Shown piece after piece: positions 46,382 to 55,536 of a DNA stretch of 64,000 bases. Position 1 is the stretch's first letter. Each line of letters starts with the position of its first letter. Under the pieces are notes generated by a model, which saw only the letters and a list, made by a program, of their open reading frames with translations, did no database searches and had not been told where the DNA came from. The position numbers and the translations under genes were made by a program. The DNA is from Affinundibacterium flavidum (GTDB lineage: Bacteria > Pseudomonadota > Gammaproteobacteria > Burkholderiales > Burkholderiaceae_D), in the NCBI RefSeq assembly GCF_014284175.1, contig NZ_JACOGA010000008.1:1-64000 (forward strand). The letters are read 5' to 3'.

Positions 46382-46498
46382 AAACCCCTCAACGCCGAGA
46401 CGCAGAGGCGCTGAGAAGTATGAAAAGAGAGAGAACAAAGTCGTTCCTCTATGTTTGCTGTTCCTCTGTGCCTCCGCGTCTCGGCGTTGAGGGGTTTT
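46382..46498. repeat. 117-bp palindromic element (element C)
   Basis: AAACCCCTCAACGCCGAGAC (46382-46401) continues to about 46415 and pairs with an arm at 46464-46498 ending GTCTCGGCGTTGAGGGGTTT. The arms are about 34 bases with few mismatches. Interior about 50 bases. Such 'CCTCTGTGCCTCCGCG' inverted elements occur downstream of genes in many environmental proteobacteria. It lies 28 bases upstream of the DUF971 start, so it may affect that gene's promoter region. Confidence 0.8.
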
Positions 46499-46529
46499 GC
46501 TTTTTCATCAAAACAATGAAGAAGTCAAA

Positions 46530-46548
46530 CCGAAAACTCACGTCGCAG
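46530..46548. repeat. 19-bp direct repeat of the HIT gene 3' end
   Basis: CCGAAAACTCACGTCGCAG at 46530-46548 is identical to 46858-46876, which is the coding end of the HIT gene (minus strand, ...LRREF). The two copies bracket the nested palindromic elements A and B. It is too long to be chance and looks like a duplicated remnant. Confidence 0.85.
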
Positions 46549-46558
46549 TGGCTGATTC

Positions 46559-46837
46559 GTAGGGCGGGTGCAACCCGCGCTGATACGCAGACGTGCACTA
46601 TTGCTCAACATTCTGGCGGCGCGGGTTGCACCCCATAGGCGCTAACCAAAACAAAACTAAAACCTCTCAACACAGAGGCACAGAGACACAGAGACACGGA
46701 GGGAACACAGAGAAAAACATAGTTTGAAGAGCGTCGCAACATTTTGATTTCCTCCTGCCTTTCTCTGTGTCTCTGTGCCTCCGTGGTTAATGGTTTTAGA
46801 ATTTTGGTTAGCGCCTATGGGGTTGCACCAGCCCTAC
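46559..46837. mobile_element. 82-bp palindromic element A, split by element B
   Basis: Left part 46559-46632 begins GTAGGGCGGGTGCAACCC and ends GCGCGGGTTGCACC; right part 46830-46837 is AGCCCTAC. Joining them gives exactly 82 bp with inverted ends, the same length as the intact relative at 63116-63197. The two 82-bp copies are in opposite orientation: the interior of one resembles the reverse complement of the other (both with CGCCAGAA next to an arm). Element B lies inside the right arm. Confidence 0.85.
46633..46820. mobile_element. 188-bp MITE-like element B inserted in element A
   Basis: Ends are perfect inverted repeats: CCATAGGCGCTAACCAAAA (46633-46651) and TTTTGGTTAGCGCCTATGG (46802-46820). 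Inside is a second inverted pair of 'cacagaggcacagagacacagag' type (about 46670-46700 and 46760-46785). The 9-mer GGTTGCACC flanks it directly on both sides (46624-46632 and 46821-46829), a target-site duplication. No transposase is encoded, so it must have moved in trans. Short frames crossing this region are not genes. Confidence 0.88.
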
Positions 46838-46852
46838 TTTACTGAACATAAT

Positions 46853-47272
46853 TTAAGCCGAAAACTCACGTCGCAGAACTTCACGCAATGCGGGCAATAA
46901 GGCGCGTTTTGCTTCAAGCTCAGCAGAAACTCTATCCGTCGCCGCCCACACAGGATTCGGGAAATGTGCATCATCCTGATAACGTGGAATCACATGCCAG
47001 TGCAGATGCGGCACCATATTGCCGAGACTTGCCAAATTAATTTTATGCGGCTGCATCACGTCGCGTATCGCTTGTTCGACTTTACAAACCGCTTGCATCA
47101 TCGTCGAGCGATCAGCGATGACTAAATCCGTCATTTCTTTGACATGCTCATTCCAGATAACACGACAAAAACCCGGATAGTTTGCATCATCGATTAGTAC
47201 CACGCGCAACTTGTCGGTTTTGAGGATCAGTTCGCCGCCATCAACCGTACATAATTCACAGTTCATCGTCAT
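46853..47272 (-). CDS. HIT-family nucleotide hydrolase/transferase
   Basis: About 139 residues; ATG 47272 is preferred over the GTG at 47275. The histidine triad HLHWHVIPR near residue 95 is a variant of HxHxHxx with Trp between histidines. NCELC near the start is a potential zinc site shared with many bacterial HIT proteins, and YPGFCRVIWNEHVKEMTDL is a family strand-helix. Substrates are usually nucleoside phosphoramidates or dinucleotides. It lies 21 bases downstream of nothing on its own strand except the large oxidoreductase gene (47294), whose transcript it follows. The last 19 coding bases recur at 46530. Confidence 0.9.
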   Translation of the reverse strand: MTMNCELCTVDGGELILKTDKLRVVLIDDANYPGFCRVIWNEHVKEMTDLVIADRSTMMQAVCKVEQAIRDVMQPHKINLASLGNMVPHLHWHVIPRYQDDAHFPNPVWAATDRVSAELEAKRALLPALREVLRREFSA

Positions 47273-47293
47273 CACTTTCTACCCTAATCTACC

Positions 47294-50200
47294 TTAAACC
47301 AGAACGCGTTCTATGCCGCCATTATTCGCTTTCGCCACATATTCAGGCATCCAGTTTTCACCGAGTATATGACGTGCCATTTCGACGACGATGTAATCGG
47401 CTTGCGTACCGCTATCGTCGTTATAACGTGACAGTCCTTGTAGACAAGAAGGGCAAGAAGTCAAAATCTTGACATCGCCAGTGAAACCGTCGTTGCGTAA
47501 TTTGTCCGCGCCTTTGGTCATCTCTTCTTCTTTACGGAAACGCACTTGAGTAGAAATGTCGGGGCGACTCACAGCCAAAGTCCCTGACTCACCGCAGCAA
47601 CGTTCATTCTTTTCTATCTTCACATTATCGACCGTCGTGATCAGGCTATTAATCGTTTTACCTGATTCCTGCAATTTCATCGGGTTGTGGCAAGGTTCGT
47701 GATACATGTAACGCGTGCCTGTCACGCCTTCGAGTTTAACGTTTTTCTCCATCAGAAATTCGTGAATATCGATAATGCGACAACCTGGGAATATCTTATC
47801 GAATTCGTAGGTTGCTAATTGATCGTAACAAGTACCGCAGGATACGACCACCGTTTTGATATCGAGATAATTCAAGGTATTTGCCATACGATGGAACAAG
47901 ACGCGATTATCCGTCATCATCTTTTCGGCTTTATCGAATTGTCCCGCACCGCGTTGCGGATAACCGCAACACAAATAACCTGGTGGCAAAACCGTTTGCA
48001 CGCCGACGTTCCACAACATCGCCTGCGTTGCTAAACCGACTTGTGAGAACAAACGCTCAGAACCGCAGCCAGGGAAATAAAACACGGCTTCCGTATCCGC
48101 CGTTGTGGTTTGTGGATTACGGATAATCGGCACGATTTTATCGTCTTCAATATCAAGCAAAGCACGTGCCGTCTTCTTAGGCAAATTGCCCGGCATTTTC
48201 TTGTTGATAAAATGAATAACCTGCTCTTTGATCGGCGCTTTACCGACTGTCGCTGGAGGTGCTTTGGTCTGTGACTTGGCAAATTTCTTAAAGAAATCAT
48301 GACCAAAACGCTGCGCTTTGTAACCCCAACCTATCATCACTTGGCGGGTCGCATTAATCGTCGCCGGATCGGTTGCATTCAAGAAGAACATAGACGCGGC
48401 TGTGCCCGGATTAAATTTCTTCTGCCCCATTTTGCGCAAAAGATTGCGCATATTCATCGACACATCACCAAAGTCAATATCGACGGGACAAGGGTTCGCA
48501 CACTTATGACACACCGTGCAGTGATCAGCCACATCGGAGAATTCATCCCAATGCTTAATCGAAATACCGCGACGCGTTTGCTCTTCATACAAGAAAGCTT
48601 CGATCAACAAAGAAGTCGCCAGAATTTTATTGCGTGGTGAATACAAGAGATTTGCACGTGGCACATGCGTTGAGCAAACTGGTTTGCACTTACCGCAACG
48701 CAAACAGTCTTTCACGCTATTCGCAATCGCACCGATATCACTTTGTTGCATGATCAGAGACTCGTGTCCCATCAAACCAAACGAAGGCGTGTACGCGTTA
48801 CGCAAATCAGCAGCAAACTCAGGCAGATTTAAGAGCTTACCTTTGTTGAAGCGCCCTTCTGGATCAATGCGCAATTTATACGAACGGAAATCTTTGATCT
48901 CATCTTCAGTCAAAAACTCTAATTTAGTAATGCCGATACCGTGCTCACCAGAAATCACACCGTTCAAAGAACGCGCCAACACCATGATGCGAGCGACCGC
49001 ATGATGAGCCACTTGCAGCATGTCGTAATCATCTGAATTGACTGGCAAATTCGTATGCACATTGCCGTCACCAGCATGCATATGCAAGGCAACGAAGACA
49101 CGACTACGCAACACTTTTTTATGAATCGCAGTGCATTCGTCCAAAATTAATTTGAACGCCCCACCATTGAAAATCTGACGCAATAAAGCACGTACTTCAG
49201 TTTTCCAAGAGACGCGGATAGTACGGTCTTGCACCACATCAAATAGAGTCGCATCAGGTTGCTTTTGCAAGCGTTGTTCGAACACGAAATCGAGTTTATC
49301 GAGACCAAGTTTATTGAGTTCAACGCGCGCATCACGTAAAGGCTGGTCGAGTTGCGTCAACAAATAAGTCCAGCGAGCATGTATTTCACTCAGCAATTGA
49401 TCAGCTTGCGAGACGCGATCTTCAAGCAATTCTGCCGCCGGAATATCATCGCCATCCGCATCTTCACTCTTGCCTAAAGGTAGATTGCCGCGCAAGACAA
49501 ACTCTTTCAATGCGGCGATACACGCCAACTTATTTTGTATCGAGAGTTCGATATTGATGCGTTCAATGCCATCTGTGTATTCGCCCATACGATCGAGCGG
49601 AATCACCACGTCTTCGTTGATCTTAAACGCATTGGTATGCTTAGAAATCGCCGCCGTTTTAGCGCGATCTAACCAGAATTTCTTACGGGCTTCTGGACTG
49701 ACTGCCACAAAGCCTTCGCCAACCCGCGCGTTCGCCATGCGTATCACTTCGGATGCCGCTTGTGCAACCGCGTTTTCGTCATCACCAACGATGTCGCCAA
49801 ACAAGGCCATCTTAGGGATCACGCCACGTTTTGATTTGGTGGTATAGCCAACCGCTTTTAAATAACGTTCATCCAAATGCTCAAGGCCAGCAAGAATGGC
49901 GCCGCCTTTTTTGGTCTCGCCATCAAGATAATCTTTGATCTCAACGATACTAGGAATGGCATCGCGTGCTTGTCCAAAAAATTCCAGGCAAACCGTGCGG
50001 GCGAATTTCGGCATCTTATGCAAAATCCAGCGCGCTGACGTAATCAAACCATCGCAGCCTTCTTTCTGCACACCTGGCAAACCCGCGAGGAATTTGTCGG
50101 TGACGTCTTTACCCAAACCTTCTTTGCGAAAGGTACGTCCGGGGATATTTAATAGCTCAGTCTTAAACGGTGTTTTCTCACCAGGATGTGTCCATTCCAA

Positions 50201-51286
50201 CTGGAATTTCGCCATTTCCACATCATGAATTTTGCTGAAATTATGTTCGAGGCGCGTGACTTCCAACCAATCACCATTCGGATCAACCATGCGCCAAGAC
50301 GCTAAATTATCGAGCGCGGTGCCCCACAACACAGCTTTCTTACCACCAGCATTCATGGCGACATTACCGCCTATGCAAGAGGCTTCAGCAGAAGTTGGAT
50401 CAACCGCGAATACAAATCCCGCTTTATCCGCGGCATCGGAAACCCGTTTCGTCACCACGCCAGCGCCGGAATAAATCACCGCGTAATCGCGATCAGCACC
50501 TGGCAAGCGCAACATTTCGACTGCGCCTAATTGTTCCAGTTTTTCGGTATTAATCACAGCCGACATCGGCGTCAATGGAATCGCACCACCGGTATACCCA
50601 GTGCCGCCGCCGCGAGGAATGATCGTTAAACCCAGGGTGATACAGGATTTAACCAAGCCTGCCATTTCATCTTCGGTATCTGGCGTCAACACGACGAACG
50701 GATATTCCACCCGCCAATCGGTCGCATCAGTCACGTGAGAAACGCGGCTCAAACCATCAAATTTAATATTGTCCTTCGCCGTATATTTCGCCAACAGCTT
50801 ATTGGCTTTTTTGCGCAAGTCGTAGGTATCACGGAATTCTTTAGAAAAATCCGCCACCGCTTTGCGTGCTGCATTCACCAGAATCTCAACTGAATTGCTA
50901 CGGTCTGCATCTTCAGAATTAATAGAATCAGTAGCGACCCGACGTTTCTCGACTTCATGCAAACGGTGATCCAAAGCATCGATCAATGCCTGACGGCGCT
51001 TGGGGTTTTCCAGCATATCGTCTTGCAAGTACGGATTGCGACGCACGACCCAGATATCGCCGAGCACTTCATACAACATACGTGCCGAACGCCCTGTTTG
51101 ACGTTTACCGCGCAAACTGTCGAGCAAAGCCCAAGCTTCTTCACCCAATAGGCGAATGACGATTTCACGGTCAGAAAACGAAGTGTAGTTGTACGGAATT
51201 TCACGTAAACGAGAAGGAGCAGCACCTTGCGGAGCATGATCATCGTTGAGTGGTGGACTGCCTAAGTGGTGGACTGGAGCGTTCAT
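47294..51286 (-). CDS. Giant FAD-linked oxidoreductase with iron-sulfur and CCG domains (DUF3683, D-lactate/glycolate dehydrogenase-like)
   Basis: 1330 residues. Order of domains: DUF3683-like N terminus (about 25-180), FAD-binding type 4 domain (about 200-420; [25 protein letters not shown]), FAD-linked oxidase C-terminal region to about 850 ([24 protein letters not shown]), then two 4Fe-4S cluster motifs ([11 protein letters not shown] and [12 protein letters not shown]) and two cysteine-rich CCG domains (FYFPGCG...[17 protein letters not shown]...RCCGESG). This fuses the equivalents of GlcD and GlcF/LldE subunits. It likely oxidises a 2-hydroxyacid such as D-lactate or glycolate and passes electrons to the quinone pool. 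The protein form is conserved in Burkholderiales. Substrate is not readable. Confidence 0.92.
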   Translation of the reverse strand: MNAPVHHLGSPPLNDDHAPQGAAPSRLREIPYNYTSFSDREIVIRLLGEEAWALLDSLRGKRQTGRSARMLYEVLGDIWVVRRNPYLQDDMLENPKRRQALIDALDHRLHEVEKRRVATDSINSEDADRSNSVEILVNAARKAVADFSKEFRDTYDLRKKANKLLAKYTAKDNIKFDGLSRVSHVTDATDWRVEYPFVVLTPDTEDEMAGLVKSCITLGLTIIPRGGGTGYTGGAIPLTPMSAVINTEKLEQLGAVEMLRLPGADRDYAVIYSGAGVVTKRVSDAADKAGFVFAVDPTSAEASCIGGNVAMNAGGKKAVLWGTALDNLASWRMVDPNGDWLEVTRLEHNFSKIHDVEMAKFQLEWTHPGEKTPFKTELLNIPGRTFRKEGLGKDVTDKFLAGLPGVQKEGCDGLITSARWILHKMPKFARTVCLEFFGQARDAIPSIVEIKDYLDGETKKGGAILAGLEHLDERYLKAVGYTTKSKRGVIPKMALFGDIVGDDENAVAQAASEVIRMANARVGEGFVAVSPEARKKFWLDRAKTAAISKHTNAFKINEDVVIPLDRMGEYTDGIERINIELSIQNKLACIAALKEFVLRGNLPLGKSEDADGDDIPAAELLEDRVSQADQLLSEIHARWTYLLTQLDQPLRDARVELNKLGLDKLDFVFEQRLQKQPDATLFDVVQDRTIRVSWKTEVRALLRQIFNGGAFKLILDECTAIHKKVLRSRVFVALHMHAGDGNVHTNLPVNSDDYDMLQVAHHAVARIMVLARSLNGVISGEHGIGITKLEFLTEDEIKDFRSYKLRIDPEGRFNKGKLLNLPEFAADLRNAYTPSFGLMGHESLIMQQSDIGAIANSVKDCLRCGKCKPVCSTHVPRANLLYSPRNKILATSLLIEAFLYEEQTRRGISIKHWDEFSDVADHCTVCHKCANPCPVDIDFGDVSMNMRNLLRKMGQKKFNPGTAASMFFLNATDPATINATRQVMIGWGYKAQRFGHDFFKKFAKSQTKAPPATVGKAPIKEQVIHFINKKMPGNLPKKTARALLDIEDDKIVPIIRNPQTTTADTEAVFYFPGCGSERLFSQVGLATQAMLWNVGVQTVLPPGYLCCGYPQRGAGQFDKAEKMMTDNRVLFHRMANTLNYLDIKTVVVSCGTCYDQLATYEFDKIFPGCRIIDIHEFLMEKNVKLEGVTGTRYMYHEPCHNPMKLQESGKTINSLITTVDNVKIEKNERCCGESGTLAVSRPDISTQVRFRKEEEMTKGADKLRNDGFTGDVKILTSCPSCLQGLSRYNDDSGTQADYIVVEMARHILGENWMPEYVAKANNGGIERVLV

Positions 51287-51599
51287 CTGCGATTGATTGG
51301 ACGGTTTGATGGGTTAGATAGAATAGTATTTAGATCCATTCTAGCGTATTGCGCTGCACCACGCAGAAACAGTCTTTACTTTTGTGCAGATATCTTTTGA
51401 ACTATTGTAAAAAAGCCTGATGAAATTCCGTTTTTTTACAAAAACATTGAACATTTATTATAAAAAATGACGCTTTCACCAGATATTACACGCTTCAAAA
51501 ATAGATCAACCCAACCCAACGAAAATTCTTTAAGGAATTCAAATCAAAAAATACATAGTAAGATAACACTGCAAATTTACCTACAACAGTGAGTCTAAG
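51287..51599. promoter_or_regulatory. Divergent A+T-rich promoter region
   Basis: 313 bases between the oxidoreductase (leftwards) and the SDH-type protease (rightwards). Bases 51410-51560 are very A+T-rich; TAGTAAGATAAC at about 51556-51567 could contain a -10 box for the protease gene. No gene is seen. Confidence 0.4.
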
Positions 51600-52610
51600 A
51601 TGGAAGAAAAGAAAAATATCCCAGTGAAGCAACCTCCCGTTCTATTCGAAAAAACCCAATTAATTATTGAACAAATCAGCCGAGCTTTAGGCGGCCCCAT
51701 CATTTCGTATTGGAATAACCCACGGGGCACAGTTTGTAGTGACGACGTGGTGGCGTTTCATGAAATACTGGAGCAAATAGGAAAACAAGAACATATCTTC
51801 TTATTTATTAAATCGAATGGCGGAAATGGCCGCGCGGCCTTACGCATTGTCAATCTATTACGCCAATACTGCGACAAATTGACTGCCTTGGTCCCTTTAG
51901 AATGTGCGTCGGCTGCGACCATGGTGGCGATAGGCGCTAATGAAATTCACATGGGACCGATGGCGTATTTATCGGCAGTTGATACTTCCTTGACGCACGA
52001 TCTGTCTCCCATTGATAGAGATAATGACAGAGTCAGTGTCAGTCTGGATGAGTTATCTCGTGCAGTTAAACTCTGGCAAAAGGAAAATAAAGAGGAAGGC
52101 ATTAACCCCTATCGCCATTTATTCAAATATGTGCATCCTTTGGTCATCGGTGCAGTTGATCGCGCAGAGTCTCTCTCAATTATGTTGTGTAAAGAAATTT
52201 TGTCGCATCACATCAGCGACGATACAACTGCGATGGACATCGCTACGGTGCTAAATTCGAAATACCCATCACATGGCTACCCGATTTTATTGAAAGAGGC
52301 ACAAACCATAGGGATGAATGCCAAGCCTATGGATAAAGGCATACATGGCTTATTACTAGAATTAAATTCCCTCTATAGCGAAATGGGTCAGCGCGCCACA
52401 ACGGATTTTGATGAAGTTAATTCGCATGGCAACGAAATTTTGAATATTCTGGAAACCACTGGTGCACAAGCCTTCTATCAGCAGGATAAGGACTGGTTCT
52501 ACCGGACTGAAGAAAGGCGCTGGATCACAATGAACGATAATAGTTCGTGGAGAAAATACTTGTTGGATAAAGATGGGCAGATCAACACATCAACGCTACA
52601 TATTAACTAA
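51600..52610 (+). CDS. SDH-type Clp-fold serine protease-like protein
   Basis: 336 residues. The central region matches the Clp/crotonase fold of the serine dehydrogenase proteinase (SDH) group: IFLFIKSNGGNGRAALRIVNLLRQYC near residue 63, then ALVPLECASAATMVAIGANEIHMGPMAYLSAVD, where the serine in CASAAT is the presumed nucleophile. There is no signal peptide or membrane helix, unlike NfeD/SppA relatives, so it should be cytoplasmic. The last 100 residues look like an extra C-terminal module (WFYRTEERRWITMNDNSSWRKYLLD). It is an isolated gene with a low G+C upstream region and a MITE downstream, consistent with an accessory gene. Substrate unknown. Confidence 0.8.
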   Translation: MEEKKNIPVKQPPVLFEKTQLIIEQISRALGGPIISYWNNPRGTVCSDDVVAFHEILEQIGKQEHIFLFIKSNGGNGRAALRIVNLLRQYCDKLTALVPLECASAATMVAIGANEIHMGPMAYLSAVDTSLTHDLSPIDRDNDRVSVSLDELSRAVKLWQKENKEEGINPYRHLFKYVHPLVIGAVDRAESLSIMLCKEILSHHISDDTTAMDIATVLNSKYPSHGYPILLKEAQTIGMNAKPMDKGIHGLLLELNSLYSEMGQRATTDFDEVNSHGNEILNILETTGAQAFYQQDKDWFYRTEERRWITMNDNSSWRKYLLDKDGQINTSTLHIN

Positions 52611-52783
52611 AAACAGTTAGGTTTTTAATTGGATTTCGAATCAAGTTCCAAATGACGGCTTAGCCATTATTTCAACTTACTTTGACCAAAATAGCGGTGA
52701 TGGTGCGGTGAATATGACTGTGGTTATGGCTGTGATCCTTGATCTATCGCTATGACCGAATCTATGATTTAAACCCCGCACTA

Positions 52784-53126
52784 GGGCCTGTTGACATATA
52801 TTTTAGGCAAGCGAATGCGCGCAAATGGGCACAGGGCTAGGCTATCGCTTTGGGAAAGATCCCTTGCAAGGGATCTTCGTTGCGTCAGCGTGCAGCATGC
52901 TGCACGAAACCCTGACTACACCGCAAGCTGCGCGGTAGTGCTGGCACTATAAGCAGATTGCAACAACGCCATGTGCCCATTTGAGCCATTCCCGAAGGGT
53001 TTCGCTCAAAACGCACGGTGGACAGCGTTACATCTCTTGCTGGGGCGGCCAGCCGCAGCAAGAGATGCGCCTTGCCATCCTGCGTTTTGAGTGAAACGCT
53101 TGACTAAAATATATGTCAACAGGCTC
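52784..53126. mobile_element. 343-bp MITE-like element with TA flanks
   Basis: The left end begins GGGCCTGTTGACATATATTT and the right end is its inverse ending AAATATATGTCAACAGGCTC; about 30 bases pair with 2-3 mismatches. TA lies on both outer sides (52782-52783 and 53127-53128), as expected for Tc1/mariner or IS630-type targets. Internal hairpins include AAGATCCCTTGCAAGGGATCTT (in part, 52857-52878) and a pair around GTTTCGCTCAAAACGCA / TGCGTTTTGAGTGAAAC. No coding frame. It lies between the SDH-type gene and that gene's probable terminator. Confidence 0.85.
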
Positions 53127-53134
53127 TAAAATAA

Positions 53135-53178
53135 CCCGCCCTTGATTATCACTATTGAGGGCGGGATTTCATTCTTGT
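53135..53178 (+). terminator. Intrinsic terminator-like hairpin
   Basis: CCCGCCCT (53135-53142) pairs with AGGGCGGG (53158-53165) and is followed by ATTTCATTCTTGTTTTTT. The next plus-strand gene upstream is the SDH-type protease, 525 bases away across the MITE, so the element may have pushed the terminator away from its gene. Confidence 0.65.
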
Positions 53179-53332
53179 TTTTTATCCCCGTATCTCAAAG
53201 CTGCGCATATCAACCGCAACTGGTCAAGCTATAGCGTCGTTTATCTATTGACTAGCGTCGGCCGTCTGGTCGAAATATCCATACTCAAACGGACGGGTTA
53301 AACTCTGCCTATTCTTAAATTGTGCTTGGCGC

Positions 53333-53360
53333 AATTAGGTTCGCAAAATTAGGTTCGCAA
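53333..53360. promoter_or_regulatory. Perfect 14-bp tandem repeat before the LytS-type kinase gene
   Basis: AATTAGGTTCGCAA occurs twice without a gap (53333-53346, 53347-53360), 29 bases before the kinase start. LytTR regulators bind pairs of direct repeats, so it could be an autoregulatory site, although the usual spacing between repeats is larger. It may instead be a simple duplication. Confidence 0.45.
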
Positions 53361-53388
53361 ATATTCATCCTTCGCATCGGGTTAAATC

Positions 53389-54492
53389 ATGGATAGCAAA
53401 GAATTATCAAACGCGTTGTCGACACCACCTCCTATATACAACTGGCAGCGTGTCAAAGTGGTTTTAGTGGTGACTCTCATTCTTAGCATTATGATGAAGT
53501 TCACTTGGGCATCTTGGTGGATTACGATTTTTGTCCGCTTAGCTTTGATTGGCATGATCCAGTTGACAGCGTTTGGCATTGTCGAGCGTTGGCCAAAACA
53601 CTTGCCGCGTTGGGTAGCACGTTGGGTACTTCAAGTGGCAGCGGTAGCGATCGTGGTTCCATTTGCGGCCGCGCTGTCCTATACCTTGACGACCATAGGA
53701 GACCCCGTTCCTTGGTACACAGTGCAAACGAAATTGAATGGCTGCGGTCAGATGATTGGTGCGGGCTTGCTATTTTCACCGTGGATAGCGATGTCGGCGC
53801 TGTATCGTCATATCAACGGTCAGGCGCAGAGGCAAGCGCTATCATTTGAATTGGAACGCAGCGAATTTGCCCGCGATGCACTCGATTCCCGCTTACGCTT
53901 ATTGCAGGCACAGGTGGAGCCACATTTCTTATTCAACACCCTGGCGAATGTAAGAGAATTGGTCGACTCGGGTTCGTCGCAGGCATCGCAGGTATTGGGT
54001 AGTTTGATTGCTTATTTGCGAGCTGCGGTTCCGAATTTAAATAGTGCAGCAAGCACCTTGGGACAAGAGCTAGAATTAGTACGTGCCTACCTTGAACTAA
54101 TGCACATGCGCATGCCTGATCGATTACAGTTTTCCTTTGATGTGGATGAGGCGGCGCTACAGATTTCATGCCCGCCGATGAGCCTATTGACCTTGGTGGA
54201 AAACGCAGTGCGCCACGGTATCGACCCAAGTGAAGAAGGTGGTCGAATTGAGGTCTCGGTACAATTGAAAAATGATCGTTGCGTGGCGCGAGTGAGCGAT
54301 ACGGGCGTTGGCATGAATGGGCTTCAAGGGAGTAAAGGCCTCGGTACCGGTTTGGCAAATCTGCGTGAGCGATTGCAATTGGTATTTGCCGATCAGGCAC
54401 AACTCAGCTTAAGCGCAATCGAACCGCATGGTTTTCATGCAGAAATTAATTTTCCAGCACATTTGAAAACATCAACAACGAATTTGTCCTAA
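53389..54492 (+). CDS. Sensor histidine kinase, LytS/AlgZ (His_kinase PF06580) family
   Basis: 367 residues. Four hydrophobic stretches (about 24-45, 47-65, 80-100, 118-140) form the N-terminal membrane domain. A short coiled segment precedes the phosphoacceptor His179 in VEPHFLFNTLANVRELV. The ATP-binding domain has the N box LTLVENAVRHGID and the G boxes SDTGVGM and KGLGTGLANLRERL. Kinases of this type act with LytTR response regulators, here encoded 10 bases downstream. The stimulus is unknown. The start is not strongly supported by a ribosome site. Confidence 0.93.
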   Translation: MDSKELSNALSTPPPIYNWQRVKVVLVVTLILSIMMKFTWASWWITIFVRLALIGMIQLTAFGIVERWPKHLPRWVARWVLQVAAVAIVVPFAAALSYTLTTIGDPVPWYTVQTKLNGCGQMIGAGLLFSPWIAMSALYRHINGQAQRQALSFELERSEFARDALDSRLRLLQAQVEPHFLFNTLANVRELVDSGSSQASQVLGSLIAYLRAAVPNLNSAASTLGQELELVRAYLELMHMRMPDRLQFSFDVDEAALQISCPPMSLLTLVENAVRHGIDPSEEGGRIEVSVQLKNDRCVARVSDTGVGMNGLQGSKGLGTGLANLRERLQLVFADQAQLSLSAIEPHGFHAEINFPAHLKTSTTNLS

Positions 54493-54502
54493 GGGAATCT
54501 AT

Positions 54503-55288
54503 ATGACCTCAGCCCGCCCTACCGCACTTATCGCCGATGACGAACCACTGCTGCGTAGCGCATTAACACGCATGCTCGCGCAAATTTGGCCCGAACTAGA
54601 AATTGTTGCAGAGGCGCGCAATGGGCGCGAAGCTGTCGAACAATACCAAGCGCTCAAACCAACCGTGTGTTTTCTGGACGTGCATATGCCAGGGATGACG
54701 GGCATAGAAGCAGCACGTCAAATTGGACGCGGCGTGCACTTGGTTTTTGTCACTGCCTATAGTGAATATGCAGTGGAAGCCTTTACTCAAGGTGCCTTGG
54801 ATTATTTGGTGAAACCTGTGGATCCAGCCCGCCTGGCTGACACGGTTACCCGCGTACGAGAACGTATTGGCGCATCACAGGAAGCACCAGACATCGAGGT
54901 TTTGTTGGATAAACTGGAAGCACGCATGCAAAAGAAAGCTGCTCCTGAACCCTTACGCTGGATTAAAGCCATGGTCGGTCAGTCTTTGCGCATGATCCCC
55001 GTTGCTGATATCGATTTTTTGCGTTCAGACGAAAAGTACACCTTAATCGCCTGGCGCGGCGAAGATGGAAAACCAACTGAAGCCTTAATTCGAAGTTCGC
55101 TGAAAGAATTGCTAGATCAACTCGACGGCACGCATTTTATTCAAGTGCATCGCTCGGTGGTTGTGAATATCAATATGGTGAGTCATGTGATGCGTGGCGA
55201 GCACGAAACAGCCACGGTTTTTATGAAAGGGCGCACTGACAAATTGCCAGTGAGCCGTAGCTATTTGCATCACTTTAAACAGATGTAG
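54503..55288 (+). CDS. LytTR-type response regulator
   Basis: 261 residues. The receiver domain has acidic pair DDE near 12-14, phosphoacceptor Asp59 in VCFLDVHMPGM, Thr/Ser in VTAYSEYAVEAF and Lys in YLVKPVD. The C-terminal LytTR DNA-binding domain (about 160-261) has DIDFLRSDEKYT, FIQVHRSVVVNINMV and KGRTDKLPVSRSYL. AAGGGAATCTAT precedes the ATG. It forms an operon with the LytS-type kinase. Related pairs (AlgZ/AlgR, BtsS/BtsR) regulate surface traits or nutrient uptake; the target here is unknown. Confidence 0.94.
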   Translation: MTSARPTALIADDEPLLRSALTRMLAQIWPELEIVAEARNGREAVEQYQALKPTVCFLDVHMPGMTGIEAARQIGRGVHLVFVTAYSEYAVEAFTQGALDYLVKPVDPARLADTVTRVRERIGASQEAPDIEVLLDKLEARMQKKAAPEPLRWIKAMVGQSLRMIPVADIDFLRSDEKYTLIAWRGEDGKPTEALIRSSLKELLDQLDGTHFIQVHRSVVVNINMVSHVMRGEHETATVFMKGRTDKLPVSRSYLHHFKQM

Positions 55289-55323
55289 TTTTCCAACCAG
55301 TATTTGTCAGCCTATTTAAGACC

Positions 55324-55392
55324 TGCATCACAAGCCTCTAAGGGATGGTGATGCAATAAGTAGGGTGTGATAGCGCAGGCGTATTACACCGT
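55324..55392. repeat. Hairpin and short interspersed-repeat fragment after the LytTR gene
   Basis: TGCATCAC (55324-55331) and GTGATGCA (55348-55355) form a perfect 8-bp stem. It is followed by GTAGGGTGTGATAGCGCAGG and ATTACACC (55360-55390), a type of GTAGGGTG...CACC sequence often dispersed in proteobacterial genomes. There is no T-run. Possible transcript end or repeat fragment. Confidence 0.4.
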
Positions 55393-55536
55393 CCGATGGT
55401 CATGTAATCAGCAGCAGAGTAATTGATGTCGCGATCAAACTAAATAAAGAAAATCACTATCCTCTTGATTAGGCGTCATACGACGCAATACGCCAACTCC
55501 TTACAAAAAATTGCGCCTTACTGAATTCTCAAATCA

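Noticed and set aside
46420..46638. 72-codon plus-strand frame
   Set aside because: It runs through palindromic elements C and A and the duplicated HIT fragment. Its sequence is dictated by repeats, not by protein constraint.
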